Made by a program: the position numbers and the translations under genes. 42,655 nucleotides of DNA from Bacteroidota bacterium (GTDB taxonomy: Bacteria > Bacteroidota > Bacteroidia > Palsa-948). Shown piece after piece: positions 8,822 to 16,965 of the stretch (position 1 is the first letter of the stretch; each line of letters starts with the position of its first letter). The stretch is taken from NCBI GenBank assembly GCA_016213405.1, contig JACRAM010000095.1, forward strand, positions 1 to 42,655. The letters run 5' to 3'. The notes beneath the pieces were generated by a model. The model saw only the letters and a list, made by a program, of their open reading frames with translations, made no database searches and had not been told where the DNA came from.

Positions 8822-10000
8822 TTATTTATCAATAACAATTTTCTCCACCGCACTCCCCTGTTCAGTTTTGAGTTGCAAGAAATAAATCCCGTCCGGCTGT
8901 GCGCTTAAATCAATTTCGGATTTTCCGTTCTGCGTTTTTTGAGAGAGGATTTTTTCTCCTGTAATGTGATAAATAGAAATATCTCCTTTAGTAATTTCAG
9001 AATCAAGGATGAATTTTCCAGTTGAAGGATTGGGACGAACAGAAATATTGATTTGATTATTTAATTCGTTAATGCCAATACCGGCAGGGTCGTATTCCCA
9101 AAAATCTTTTTTGAAGTTGCCGGTGCTGTCATAGCCCGTTCCTGCAAATCCTTTGTTACCGATAGAGAAACTTACGGCTCCGCTTCTTGCCGTTCCGACA
9201 AAGTTTGTTTTTTGAGTCCACGCATTGCCTGCCTGATTCCATTCCCAAAAATCCTTGTAACTCGCATTGTTCCCATCGCTTCCCAACCCAATATATCCCT
9301 TCGCGCCAATGGAAAAACCCATCGCGCGAAATCTTGCCGTTCCGCCCAAACTGGCTTTCTGAGTCCATGTGTTGTTTGACTGATCCCATTCCCAAAAATC
9401 ATTTGTCGGTGCCGCTCCGCCTCCTGTTCCCACATATCCTTTCGTGCCGATGGAAAAACCGACTGCCGCATGTCTGGCTGTGCCGGTGAAGCCGGCTTTT
9501 GGAGTCCAAGCGTCAGAAACAGGGTCATACTCCCAAAAGTCCAGAAGATACGCTCCGTCATAACCTGCCCCTATATATCCCTTTGTGCCGATGGAGAAAC
9601 CGACAGCATCTCTTCTTGCGCCTCCGGGAAAGCTGTTTTTCTGCGTCCATAAATTGGTCGCGGGGTCATACTCCCAAAAATCCTGTTTCAATATTCCGTC
9701 ATTGCCTGTGCCGATATATCCCTTTGTTCCTATGGAAAAACCTGTCGCCTGCGTTCTTGCTGTGCCGCTGAAATTTGCCTGTTGCGTCCAGACGTTTGTT
9801 ATCTGATCCCATTCCCAGAAATCGCCTGTGTATCCGCCATCGTATCCTGTTCCGATATATCCTTTGTTGCCGATGGAGAAGGCAATGGCGCTTTGCCTTG
9901 TTCCGCCAAAGTCAGATTTTTGCGTCCATGTGCCTTGGGTAAAAGAGGGGTAAGGAAAAAGAAATGATGAAATGAGAAGAAATTTGTAAAATGTTTTCAT
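8822..10000 (-). CDS. Kelch-repeat secreted protein with T9SS sorting domain
   Basis: A 392-residue protein with signal peptide MKTFYKFLLISSFLFPYPSFTQ. Residues ~22-305 are six near-identical ~47-residue repeats: G(T/N)W TQK..F.GTAR..A.GFSIG.KGYIGTG.DG....DFWE(Y/W)D. This is the kelch/galactose-oxidase-type propeller pattern, so a six-bladed propeller is predicted. Residues ~318-392 (SVRPNPSTGKF to IVIDK) are a T9SS type A sorting domain. It should be displayed on or released from the cell surface; the ligand is unknown. The repeats are so alike in DNA that open frames also appear on the opposite strand (9187-9967); those are artefacts. A truncated gene with a very similar tail lies 6 bp upstream. 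Confidence 0.9.
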   Translation of the reverse strand: MKTFYKFLLISSFLFPYPSFTQGTWTQKSDFGGTRQSAIAFSIGNKGYIGTGYDGGYTGDFWEWDQITNVWTQQANFSGTARTQATGFSIGTKGYIGTGNDGILKQDFWEYDPATNLWTQKNSFPGGARRDAVGFSIGTKGYIGAGYDGAYLLDFWEYDPVSDAWTPKAGFTGTARHAAVGFSIGTKGYVGTGGGAAPTNDFWEWDQSNNTWTQKASLGGTARFRAMGFSIGAKGYIGLGSDGNNASYKDFWEWNQAGNAWTQKTNFVGTARSGAVSFSIGNKGFAGTGYDSTGNFKKDFWEYDPAGIGINELNNQINISVRPNPSTGKFILDSEITKGDISIYHITGEKILSQKTQNGKSEIDLSAQPDGIYFLQLKTEQGSAVEKIVIDK

Positions 10001-10006
10001 CGTGTA

Positions 10007-10600
10007 TTATTTTTGAATACTAAGTTTTTTTGTTGTCGTTCCATTTTCGGATGTTAGATGGAGGAAATAAATTCCGTTAGGTTGATTGCTTAAATCAATT
10101 TCAGTTTTTCCATTCTGAATTTTTTGAGAGAGAATTATTTCTCCGAGCGTATTGAGAATAATAAGTTCAGATTCCTGCTCTGTGGTTTCAATGGTGAATG
10201 TTCCCGAAGATGGATTGGGATAAATATTAATATTATTTGTATTTGTAGATTCAACAATACCAACTAGTGGGTCGACTACACAAATTGTAAAATTTCCTTC
10301 GTTTGTAACGGATGTACCATAACTAAATACTCTAATCAAATATGGAGTTAAGGCAACTGGTGTAAATGTTATTTGGTCATCTATCCAGCCTATATTACAA
10401 CCACAATATTGTTGCGTAAATGTTGGTGTTGCTGGAACGCAATCATAAGTGTAAATAAAAACATCAGGATCAAAGCCTGAAGAATTTGATGTCGGATGAA
10501 CCGTAATTGTAAGAGGATTGCTATTGCTCGGAGTTATTGAAAACCAAACATCATCTTGCCAGCGTGTGGACGCATATTGCGCAGTGCAGTTTCTCGGCTG
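10007..10600 (-). pseudogene. 5'-truncated T9SS-sorted secreted protein
   Basis: In the frame ending at 10007, about 190 residues are recognisable. First comes a DDVWFSITPS...LTITVHP segment resembling pre-peptidase/PPC-like jelly-roll domains of secreted Bacteroidota proteins, including Cys pairs (DCVPATP, YCGCNIGW). Then comes a T9SS type A sorting domain (IYPNPSSGTF to LSIQK), closely similar to that of the neighbouring kelch protein. There is no signal peptide. Upstream of about 10590 the same frame only reads through the thioredoxin gene out of register (KKKKQRRQ). The export signal and N-terminus are therefore lost, apparently by a deletion that fused this gene to the 3' end of the thioredoxin gene. 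Without a signal peptide it cannot reach the type IX system, so I call it a pseudogene. Confidence 0.6.
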
Positions 10601-11705
10601 CCGCCTTTGCTTCTTCTTTTTTGCCGAGCTTGTAAAGCACAGCAGCATAGGTGTCATAGTTGAAATACTCGGGATGCAGTTCCACCGAATGTTTTATCCA
10701 CTCCTCCGCTTTAGCAAGCAGAATTTTGTCGCTCACATGCTCACTGAAATTCCACGCTACGTTATTCAGCAGTCCGTAATCTTCTTTCGCGTATTTATCA
10801 ATGTAAACGACTGCCCTTTTCGCATAGCTCGTCCAGTCTTTTGTTGCCGCATAAAATCCCATGTCCGCCCTTGAAACAATTTTCTCCGATGACGGAAGGT
10901 TCATTTTCACTATCTGCTCTTTCATTTTTTTGTATCCTTCAATATCTGGCTCTTTCTTGTAGAGGAAGCTGAACAAGGAGTAAATACATACCTGCTCTAT
11001 CTTCATGTTTACAGAATCCGCGGTGTATAGTTTTTCAAAGTCGGTTTGATGGGCAATGAGATATTGAAATTCTTTAGAATCCGTTTCGCTTGTAAAACAC
11101 ATGAGCATAGTCCAGTTCTGCCTGTTGGTGAGTTCTTCTTCCTTCTGTGTGCTGAAATATTTTGCCAGTTCCTCTTTAACGGGCATACAGGCCATGGAAA
11201 GCATGGTTATGTATTGAATCATATCCGCAGAAGAAGTATTGCCCGAATCATATTTTTTCTTGCAAGACGTGAATTGCTTTTCGGGATTCATGGCATCAGC
11301 GCCAAGTTGCACAAAGCCCTTTGCAGACATGGAACTGCTCACTCTGTGAACCAGTTCTCCATTTCCGTCAATGAAAAGAAAAGTGGGGTAACAGCCGACT
11401 TCGTATTTTTTCGCCAGCTCGATTCCCTCTCCTTTCTCCATGTCAAATTCCGCATTGATGAAATTTTTATTATAAAACTCGGCAACGGTATCATTCGGAA
11501 AAACATTCTTTACCATCTGCTTGCATGGACCGCACCAGCTGGTGAATGCGTCCACCATGACGAGCTTATTTTCTTTTTTTGCTTTGGCAAGGATTTCCGC
11601 GAAAGTTCCTGTTTCAAAACGTATGCCCTTGGGTTCTTCTTTTGCTTGGGCGCTGACAGAAAAAGAAATGAATGTGAAGAATATGAGAAGCAGATATATC
11701 TTCAT
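10551..11705 (-). CDS. Periplasmic thioredoxin-fold protein with altered C-terminus
   Basis: A 384-residue protein with signal peptide MKIYLLLIFFTFISFSVSAQ and an N-terminal thioredoxin-like domain with active site W57-C-G-P-C61 (SWCGPCKQM), a cis-Pro motif YEVGCYPTFLF, and a long helical, TPR-like C-terminal region. This matches periplasmic DUF255/thioredoxin-family reductases of Bacteroidota, expected to reduce disulfides outside the cytoplasm. The last ~14 residues (after EAKAAAEK) do not look like the family, which usually continues as a charged helix. Instead the frame enters the remnant of a T9SS gene in another register and stops at 10551. So the last few residues are probably lost through the same deletion, but the catalytic domain is intact and the protein may still work. 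Confidence 0.8.
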   Translation of the reverse strand: MKIYLLLIFFTFISFSVSAQAKEEPKGIRFETGTFAEILAKAKKENKLVMVDAFTSWCGPCKQMVKNVFPNDTVAEFYNKNFINAEFDMEKGEGIELAKKYEVGCYPTFLFIDGNGELVHRVSSSMSAKGFVQLGADAMNPEKQFTSCKKKYDSGNTSSADMIQYITMLSMACMPVKEELAKYFSTQKEEELTNRQNWTMLMCFTSETDSKEFQYLIAHQTDFEKLYTADSVNMKIEQVCIYSLFSFLYKKEPDIEGYKKMKEQIVKMNLPSSEKIVSRADMGFYAATKDWTSYAKRAVVYIDKYAKEDYGLLNNVAWNFSEHVSDKILLAKAEEWIKHSVELHPEYFNYDTYAAVLYKLGKKEEAKAAAEKLHCAICVHTLAR

Positions 11706-11736
11706 TGTTTAGTTGATTAATTATTGGTTTGCCTTT

Positions 11737-12780
11737 TCATTTTTCATCCTGAATTACACCATCAATATAATAGATTGTTTTATATAACTTGCCGTTTTCA
11801 TAATAAGTTTTGGCAACTCCATTTCTTTTATCATTATTAAAAGCACCTTCCCATTTTAATTTTCCATTTTCGTAATATTCTTTTGCGTCTCCATTTTTTT
11901 GATCATAAATATAAGTAGTCTCCCAATTTAATTTTCCGTTTTCATAATATTCTTCTACAGTTCCATTTTTCTTGTTGTCAGAATAAGGAGTTGTATTCTT
12001 TAAGTTCCCATTTTCGTAATATATTTTAATAATACCGCTTCGCTTACCATCACTCCAAGGATATTCGCCTTTTAACTTTCCGCTTTCATAATACTCTTTT
12101 ACAATTCCATTCAATTTACCATTACTATATGGGCTTTCAAACTTTAAACTCCCGTTTTTATAATATGATTTAAGAGTATCTTCTCTTTTACCCATACTCC
12201 ACATCTGTTCTCCTTTTAAACTTCCACTTTCATAATATTCTTTTGCAATCCCATTCGGTATGCCATTTACATAAGGAGTTTCGACCATTAATTTCCCATT
12301 TTCATAATAGTTTTTTGCAGAGCCGTTTGCTTTATTACTAACACATGGTGCTAATTCGAATTTTAATTGTCCACTTTTATAATAACCCTTCCCTCCACAG
12401 GGTAAACTATCAATATATGTTCCTTCTTGCTTTAAACCACCATCTTCATAATACCATTTGCATTTTCCATCCAAAACATCTTTACCGTTTTCTCGAAGAT
12501 TAATTATTTTTCCTTCAAATTGCAATCGCCCACTCTTAAAATAATCTCTTACAATTCCGAACGGTTGCCCTTTTTTATAAATAACTAAACGATAATATAC
12601 TGCTATATTTTCATTAGCAACAGCATTCCAACTTGAGTCCTCGTATTCCATCCATTTGCCTTCTTTTAAATCATTTTCAAATTTATTTTCTGCCTCATTC
12701 TTATTTAAAAATCCATCTTGCGCCAATACATAAATACTGGAAATGGTAAGAATAATTATTATGACTAATTTTGTTTTAAT
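11737..12780 (-). CDS. Secreted MORN-like (YwqK-type) repeat protein, unusual start
   Basis: At least nine repeats of ~23 residues of the form (K/N)G.(A/V)K.YYE(N/S)GKL(K/M).E..Y..GK(R/K) run from about residue 75 to the end. This is the MORN-like repeat of the so-called YwqK 'antitoxin' family; in Bacteroidota most such proteins are exported and of unknown role. The first ATG/GTG/TTG in frame is a TTG at 12726, but the 18 codons before it encode a clean signal peptide (IKTKLVIIIILTISSIYVLA then QDG). That points to initiation at the ATT at 12778-12780, or to an ATG start lost by a single substitution. I give the longer form. The next upstream stop in this frame lies beyond it. The gene follows the zinc-finger gene in the same direction. 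Confidence 0.75.
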   Translation of the reverse strand: MKTKLVIIIILTISSIYVLAQDGFLNKNEAENKFENDLKEGKWMEYEDSSWNAVANENIAVYYRLVIYKKGQPFGIVRDYFKSGRLQFEGKIINLRENGKDVLDGKCKWYYEDGGLKQEGTYIDSLPCGGKGYYKSGQLKFELAPCVSNKANGSAKNYYENGKLMVETPYVNGIPNGIAKEYYESGSLKGEQMWSMGKREDTLKSYYKNGSLKFESPYSNGKLNGIVKEYYESGKLKGEYPWSDGKRSGIIKIYYENGNLKNTTPYSDNKKNGTVEEYYENGKLNWETTYIYDQKNGDAKEYYENGKLKWEGAFNNDKRNGVAKTYYENGKLYKTIYYIDGVIQDEK

Positions 12781-12828
12781 GATTTTTACTTTTAAATTTA
12801 TCTGATTGATTAATTCTTTTATTGTTCA

Positions 12829-14098
12829 TTAATTTATAAACTTTCCTCCTTTTACTGTTGGACTTCCTGCGCTCAAAAAATTTACCTTTATTAAAGAAGA
12901 AGGGTTCCCTTTAGTGTCATAAGGTAAAACCTTATACTTTTTCCCTTGATATTCCAATATAATGGGGAAAGATTCTGAACTGGATGTGTTTGATGAATAC
13001 CAGTTTATTGATTTATTACTTATACCGGCATAAATATATTGACCCGATTTTGGAGAAACTGAATTTATGGTTGCTCCTGCCGGTTTTGTTTGAATTTCCA
13101 CTACCCACCCCGACCAATCAACTCTATTTGTTACACGAGGCAGTTGAGATTTAGGATATGGAATGTTGCCTCGCCCTTCGCAGTTAGAGCATTTTTCCTT
13201 ATAGGTTACTGTGCCGCTGCCGTGACATTGATCGCAGTTGTCTATATATTTAGATATCACCTGCCCCGTTTGCATTGTAATTTCTATATTCCAATTTCCC
13301 GTTGCCAGAACATTTATAGCATTGCATTTGTTTTGTTACTTGTCCACTGCTTCCGCATTGAGTGCATGTTTCTTTATAAACAGGAGATTCGGTATAAGAA
13401 TATTCAATTTGCTCCTGCTTGGTAATGGTTTCCTTTTTTATTTCAAACAACCATTTAAAAGTTTCAAAATTCTTTAGCTTTCCATTTTCCTTATCATATG
13501 TTGTTGGAATATTCTGAATCTGAAGAATAACGGTTTTTGCGTTTTCTATTTCCCCTTTTGTTGGTCCGGGAATTGTGAATATCGTTGTTTCTCCTCCGGC
13601 AGCGATTGATGATTTCCATTTAGTATTAAATTCAGGTGAAAGTGAAATACCTATTCCATCCATTTTAAAAATAACTGGCACATTGTTGAACTCTATAGGA
13701 AAATCCATATTATTTACAACCTTGATAGTGAATACAACCTGTTCGGGTGATATATCATAATATGGTGTAGTTGTAATTTTATAAATATCATATCCCGGCT
13801 TATTGGGGTCAGCGGTAGTTATTTCTTTTTCTTCAGTTGTTTTGCGTACTGCTTGAAATGAATTTACCTCGCATAAAATCGTTACGCCTCCAATGGTTTG
13901 GTTTTGTGTTGTATTTCCGATTAATTTAAATACAGGCAAAGCATAACTTGCTTCATAAGGCGTTGGAGGGGTGTTTTTATCAACCTTTTCATAAGTAACC
14001 TGTGAGGATGAGATTCTTGAAATAGATTGCGGTCCAGCCGAAGCGAAAAATAATATTACAAATATAATAAATGTAAATGCTGAATAAATGTGTTTCAT
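12829..14098 (-). pseudogene. Exported DnaJ-type zinc-finger protein, split by a frameshift
   Basis: Two overlapping frames encode one protein. The first (14098-13250, 282 residues) has a signal peptide, a ~200-residue beta-rich domain, then CTQCGSSG and CYKCSGNG. The second (13275-12829) has CDQCHGSG and CSNCEGRG, then an 80-residue domain containing a possible PEGA-like strand pattern (KPAGATINS). Together these are the four CxxCxGxG-type motifs of a DnaJ zinc-finger region, which binds two zinc ions, split after the second motif. Removing one of the two bases at 13291-13292 joins them smoothly (GKLNIEITMQTGQVISKYIDNC). There is no J domain, so this is not a DnaJ co-chaperone. It may be a natural mutation or a read error; I favour one original gene. 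Confidence 0.65.
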
Positions 14099-14502
14099 TG
14101 TTTTGGTGTTTTAGGATTAAACAAAAGAGATTTGTAAAAATGTGGCAAATGAAAAACACAAATTGCTGTAGCAATAAAATAGGTAAGCAAATCTTTCCAA
14201 TCAAAAGTTCCGCGAATAATATTTTGTGCTTGTAAAATTTCTGATAAAAAACCTAAGGCAATTGTTGAAAGAAACCATAACCCGAAATAAAATGACAATT
14301 TTTTATTCCAAATAAAAATTAAACTTGAAAGAAGGGCATAAAACCAAAGTCCGTCCGGCAAATTATATTTTATCCAATTCGGGACTGATGTAATGTTGGT
14401 TCTTTCCGTTATAAAAGTATTTCTGTAAAAAAAATAAATAATGCATCCTATAAGAACTGGCAATAAAACATGCAGCAAATAATTGTACTGTTTATCTTTC
14501 AT
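14095..14502 (-). CDS. VanZ-like membrane protein
   Basis: A 135-residue protein with about four hydrophobic segments: VLLPVLIGCIIYFFY, LWFYALLSSLIFIW, FYFGLWFLSTIALGFL and LLTYFIATAICVF. Between the last two lies SEILQAQNIIRGTFDWKDLLTYF, which matches the E-x-x-Q...G..D..D pattern of VanZ-like proteins. VanZ confers low-level teicoplanin resistance in enterococci; most homologues elsewhere have no known role, so resistance should not be inferred. Its stop overlaps the start of the zinc-finger gene by 4 bp (14095-14098), indicating translational coupling. Confidence 0.7.
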   Translation of the reverse strand: MKDKQYNYLLHVLLPVLIGCIIYFFYRNTFITERTNITSVPNWIKYNLPDGLWFYALLSSLIFIWNKKLSFYFGLWFLSTIALGFLSEILQAQNIIRGTFDWKDLLTYFIATAICVFHLPHFYKSLLFNPKTPKQ

Positions 14503-14539
14503 GGTTGCATTATTGCTTGAGTTCAGATATTTCCTTATC

Positions 14540-14683
14540 CTATTCCTGGCGAAGTCCTTCCTTCCCTTTTCTGTTCGTAGCTTCCGTCTTCGCTTTCTTA
14601 TATTCCATCCGTTTCTCTGAATAGCAAGAGGTAATCAGAAGAGAAGTGACAAGCAGTGGTATCAATATCTTCTTGGCTAGCAT
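14540..14683 (-). CDS. 47-residue lipoprotein (small ORF)
   Basis: A small open frame not reached by a 60-residue cutoff. It begins ATG at 14683 and encodes MLAKKILIPLLVTSLLITSC, then YSEKRMEYKKAKTEATNR and a short charged tail, ending at TAG 14540. The first 20 residues form a classic type II signal peptide with lipobox ITSC (Cys20), so the mature product would be a ~28-residue Lys/Glu-rich lipopeptide. It lies 37 bp upstream of the VanZ-like gene on the same strand and may head that operon. A truncated larger lipoprotein is the main alternative. The lipobox makes chance occurrence unlikely; function is unknown. Confidence 0.5.
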   Translation of the reverse strand: MLAKKILIPLLVTSLLITSCYSEKRMEYKKAKTEATNRKGKEGLRQE

Positions 14684-14709
14684 AAGGCAAATGTAGGAAG
14701 AATTTAAAT

Positions 14710-14991
14710 ATGAGCAATATAATGCTCTTTTATTTTTTTAGTATATGGACTTTTGTTTCTGTGAAAAAATCAAAAACAAAACCAGCTTGGAGGAAACTTG
14801 GCAAGAAAATCCGGCAAACCAGAAAGGAACAGAATATTTCTCAAGCCCAGCTTGCCTACGAAAGTGGTTTGAGCAGAGAAGAAATTTACAGATTAGAACT
14901 TGGTTATATCAATCCAACCTATGATACTCTTGCAGCAATTGCTGAAGCACTGGGCATTCAGGTGAAGGAGTTGGTGGATTTTGAGTGTTGA
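14710..14991 (+). CDS. XRE-family HTH transcriptional regulator
   Basis: The region encodes a Cro/C1-type helix-turn-helix: LGKKIRQTRKEQNISQAQLAYESGLSREEIYRLE, then LGYINPTYDTLAAIAEALGI, filling nearly the whole protein. The annotated ATG at 14710 adds a hydrophobic stretch (MLFYFFSIWTF) atypical for this family. Initiation at the GTG at 14761 (then KKSKTKPAWRKLGKKI) gives a normal 76-residue regulator and is my preferred start. It lies ~120 bp upstream of the peptidase gene on the same strand, so it may repress that gene or, as a mobile-element regulator, the mobilization genes. Similar single-domain XRE proteins are common controllers on integrative elements. Confidence 0.85.
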   Translation: MSNIMLFYFFSIWTFVSVKKSKTKPAWRKLGKKIRQTRKEQNISQAQLAYESGLSREEIYRLELGYINPTYDTLAAIAEALGIQVKELVDFEC

Positions 14992-15109
14992 TATATTTCA
15001 CTTTAATATTTGTATTTTATTATACATTTGACCAATTTTTAAACATTGAAATGTTAAAAATATTATTCTCTCCATATTTGTTCTTCAATTAATCCCGCAA
15101 ATTTGTATA

Positions 15110-16705
15110 ATGAACATTTCAATCAAAACTGTTCCGGTTACAGAAATGGATAATGCTATACGGGATTTAATGGGTGAAACAACGTTTCCAATAAAACAAA
15201 CACTTACAGCGTTAAAAAGGTATACAACATCATATCTTAACCCTAATATACATGCATACGTTGAATTTCCATATGTAGATAAGGTATATAGAGATTCATA
15301 TTACACATATTTTTCTACAAAAAGAAGAAATTATCAAAGAGAATGTATAAGAATAGCACTGTTTAGAAAACCAATTACTGAAGACCATTTTTTTGATAAG
15401 AAATATCATAAAGAACATCAAGAAGAAGGGAATTTTTTGGGATTCATTATCGTTCGACCATCCAAACCAAAAGTTATAGGAAGAACTGTTCTTTCGCCAT
15501 CTGCTTTAAAACAAAATCATTTTTCTACTTGTCTTGTAAACTATAAAGCCATGATTAATGGGGTTGATTTAAAAACATGGGGGTTCCCACACCAATCTCA
15601 AGATGGAGAAACTATGACATGTGCCGAAACAAGTATATGGTGTACTTTGGAATATTTTGGAAATAAATATCCTGAATATAAACCGATTTTGCCATCAGAT
15701 ATTATCAACATTTTAAGAAGAGTTTCTTATGAAAGACAAATCCCCTCAAAAGGATTAGAAATTAACCAAATCTCATATACGTTAAAAAAACTTGGTTTGG
15801 GAACAAAGATTTATGCTGAACCACAATATAAAAAGGATTTTAATTTAATAATAAATACTTATGTTGAATCGGGTATCCCCATCCTTGCGCGACTAAAATT
15901 CCAGTCAGGTCCAGGTCATGCCTATTTAATTATAGGTCACGAGAAAATTTCTGATAAAGAAATTGATAATGCTATCTCACTGGAATTACCAATCATAACT
16001 CCTGCTGGAGAAATTAGTATTATAGATAGTTCATGTATCAATAAGAAATATGTAACTATTGATGATAATTTTCCCCCATATCAATTAATATATTTGAATG
16101 ATCCTTGTTACTATTATTATAAAGATAAACACGGTAATTCAAAATATAATATCAACATCGAGGAAGAAAAAAAATTAAATGAAAAATTTTCAACTGCACA
16201 AATAAGTAGCATCGTAGTACCATTACATAAAAAAATATATCTTGACGCTTTTGTAGCAAAAGAGTTAATTCTTACTATCCTATCTTCAAATATCAAAAGT
16301 GTAAATGATGATGAGAGTATCGGATATAATCATTCCGAAAAAGAAATTATTTTACGTTTCTTTCTCACTTCAAGTCATTCATTCAAAAGAAAGATAGCTG
16401 CTGAAGAAACATTAGACACTTTGAATAAGGATGTCAGAAAGAAAATCATATTAACTACAATGTCACGATTCGTCTGGGTCGCAGAACTTTCGTCAAAGAA
16501 AAATCTTAAGGGCAAAAACAAGAAAGCATTTGGTATGATTGTTTTAGATGCGACTGAGGCAAGTAAAAGCCACCTTGATGCATTGATGTTCATCATATAT
16601 CCTGACAGATGGCATTTTAAATCAAATGATGGTAAAATTACCGTAGGAAAGGATATTAGAATCTCTCCCTTTAATATCTATAATAGCAACTTAAAAACCA
16701 CATAA
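15110..16705 (+). CDS. Papain/C39-like cysteine peptidase, unknown role
   Basis: A 531-residue protein without signal peptide, so cytoplasmic. A central domain has the layout of a C39/papain-like peptidase. Q162/Q164 in HQSQDGE could form the oxyanion hole. Cys171 in TCAETSIW starts a helix and is the likely nucleophile. His270 in GPGHAYLIIGH is the likely base, followed by Asn330-Asp331 in IYLNDP. The ~150 residues before it contain GFIIVRPSKPKVIGRTVLSP, and ~180 residues follow. The combination resembles a widespread but uncharacterised bacterial family that I know only as 'hypothetical' or 'peptidase C39-like'. A 68-residue gene follows 3 bp downstream. The location beside mobilization genes suggests cargo, perhaps defence. 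The peptidase fold is inferred from motif order; activity is unproven. Confidence 0.65.
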   Translation: MNISIKTVPVTEMDNAIRDLMGETTFPIKQTLTALKRYTTSYLNPNIHAYVEFPYVDKVYRDSYYTYFSTKRRNYQRECIRIALFRKPITEDHFFDKKYHKEHQEEGNFLGFIIVRPSKPKVIGRTVLSPSALKQNHFSTCLVNYKAMINGVDLKTWGFPHQSQDGETMTCAETSIWCTLEYFGNKYPEYKPILPSDIINILRRVSYERQIPSKGLEINQISYTLKKLGLGTKIYAEPQYKKDFNLIINTYVESGIPILARLKFQSGPGHAYLIIGHEKISDKEIDNAISLELPIITPAGEISIIDSSCINKKYVTIDDNFPPYQLIYLNDPCYYYYKDKHGNSKYNINIEEEKKLNEKFSTAQISSIVVPLHKKIYLDAFVAKELILTILSSNIKSVNDDESIGYNHSEKEIILRFFLTSSHSFKRKIAAEETLDTLNKDVRKKIILTTMSRFVWVAELSSKKNLKGKNKKAFGMIVLDATEASKSHLDALMFIIYPDRWHFKSNDGKITVGKDIRISPFNIYNSNLKTT

Positions 16706-16708
16706 ACA

Positions 16709-16915
16709 ATGAAAAAAAATAAAAAAACTTCTCTTAAGGAAGTAAAAAAATTCGATGACAATTTTTCTAAAAGCACAACTAAAATTTTTACTGATGAACA
16801 AATGAATGACTTAGAAGAGTCTATCAATAAAAGAATGGAAAAAGTTGAAATTGAAGCAGCAGAGAAAGAACAGAACTCTTGGACAGAAGCAGGAAAAGAA
16901 ATAGTCGGATTCTAA
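16709..16915 (+). CDS. Small charged partner protein of the cysteine peptidase
   Basis: A 68-residue, highly charged protein (Lys/Glu-rich, no Cys, no membrane segment). It starts MKKNKKTSLKEVKKFDDNF, has a helical stretch DEQMNDLEESINKRMEKVEIEAAEKEQ, and ends KEIVGF. Its ATG is 3 bp after the peptidase stop codon and both genes share the terminator at 16920-16951, so they form a two-gene operon. It could be the substrate, inhibitor or regulator of the peptidase. No known family is recognised. The tight spacing is the main support that it is a real gene. Confidence 0.65.
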   Translation: MKKNKKTSLKEVKKFDDNFSKSTTKIFTDEQMNDLEESINKRMEKVEIEAAEKEQNSWTEAGKEIVGF

Positions 16916-16919
16916 ATTT

Positions 16920-16951
16920 AAAACCCCATGTATTTTCATTATGGGGTTTTT
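16920..16951. terminator. Bidirectional intrinsic terminator
   Basis: Bases 16920-16929 (AAAACCCCAT) pair exactly with 16941-16950 (ATGGGGTTTT), an 11-nt loop between. The stem is flanked by T-rich runs on the plus side and A-rich on the other, so it can stop the peptidase operon and the convergent relaxase gene. It lies between their stop codons. Confidence 0.8.
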
Positions 16952-16965
16952 AATTTCGTAATAAA

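Noticed and set aside
9187-9967. Several plus-strand open frames across the kelch gene
   Set aside because: They are antisense to a highly repetitive gene; their Cys/Pro/Ser-rich translations are mirror images of the kelch repeat codons.
11737-12726. Regular repeats resembling a CRISPR array
   Set aside because: The ~69-bp periodicity is that of in-frame MORN-like codons; there are no conserved direct repeats with unique spacers and no cas genes.
11737-12780. Antitoxin of a toxin-antitoxin system (YwqK label)
   Set aside because: A signal peptide is present, no toxin gene is adjacent, and the repeat family is mostly unrelated to antitoxins in this phylum.
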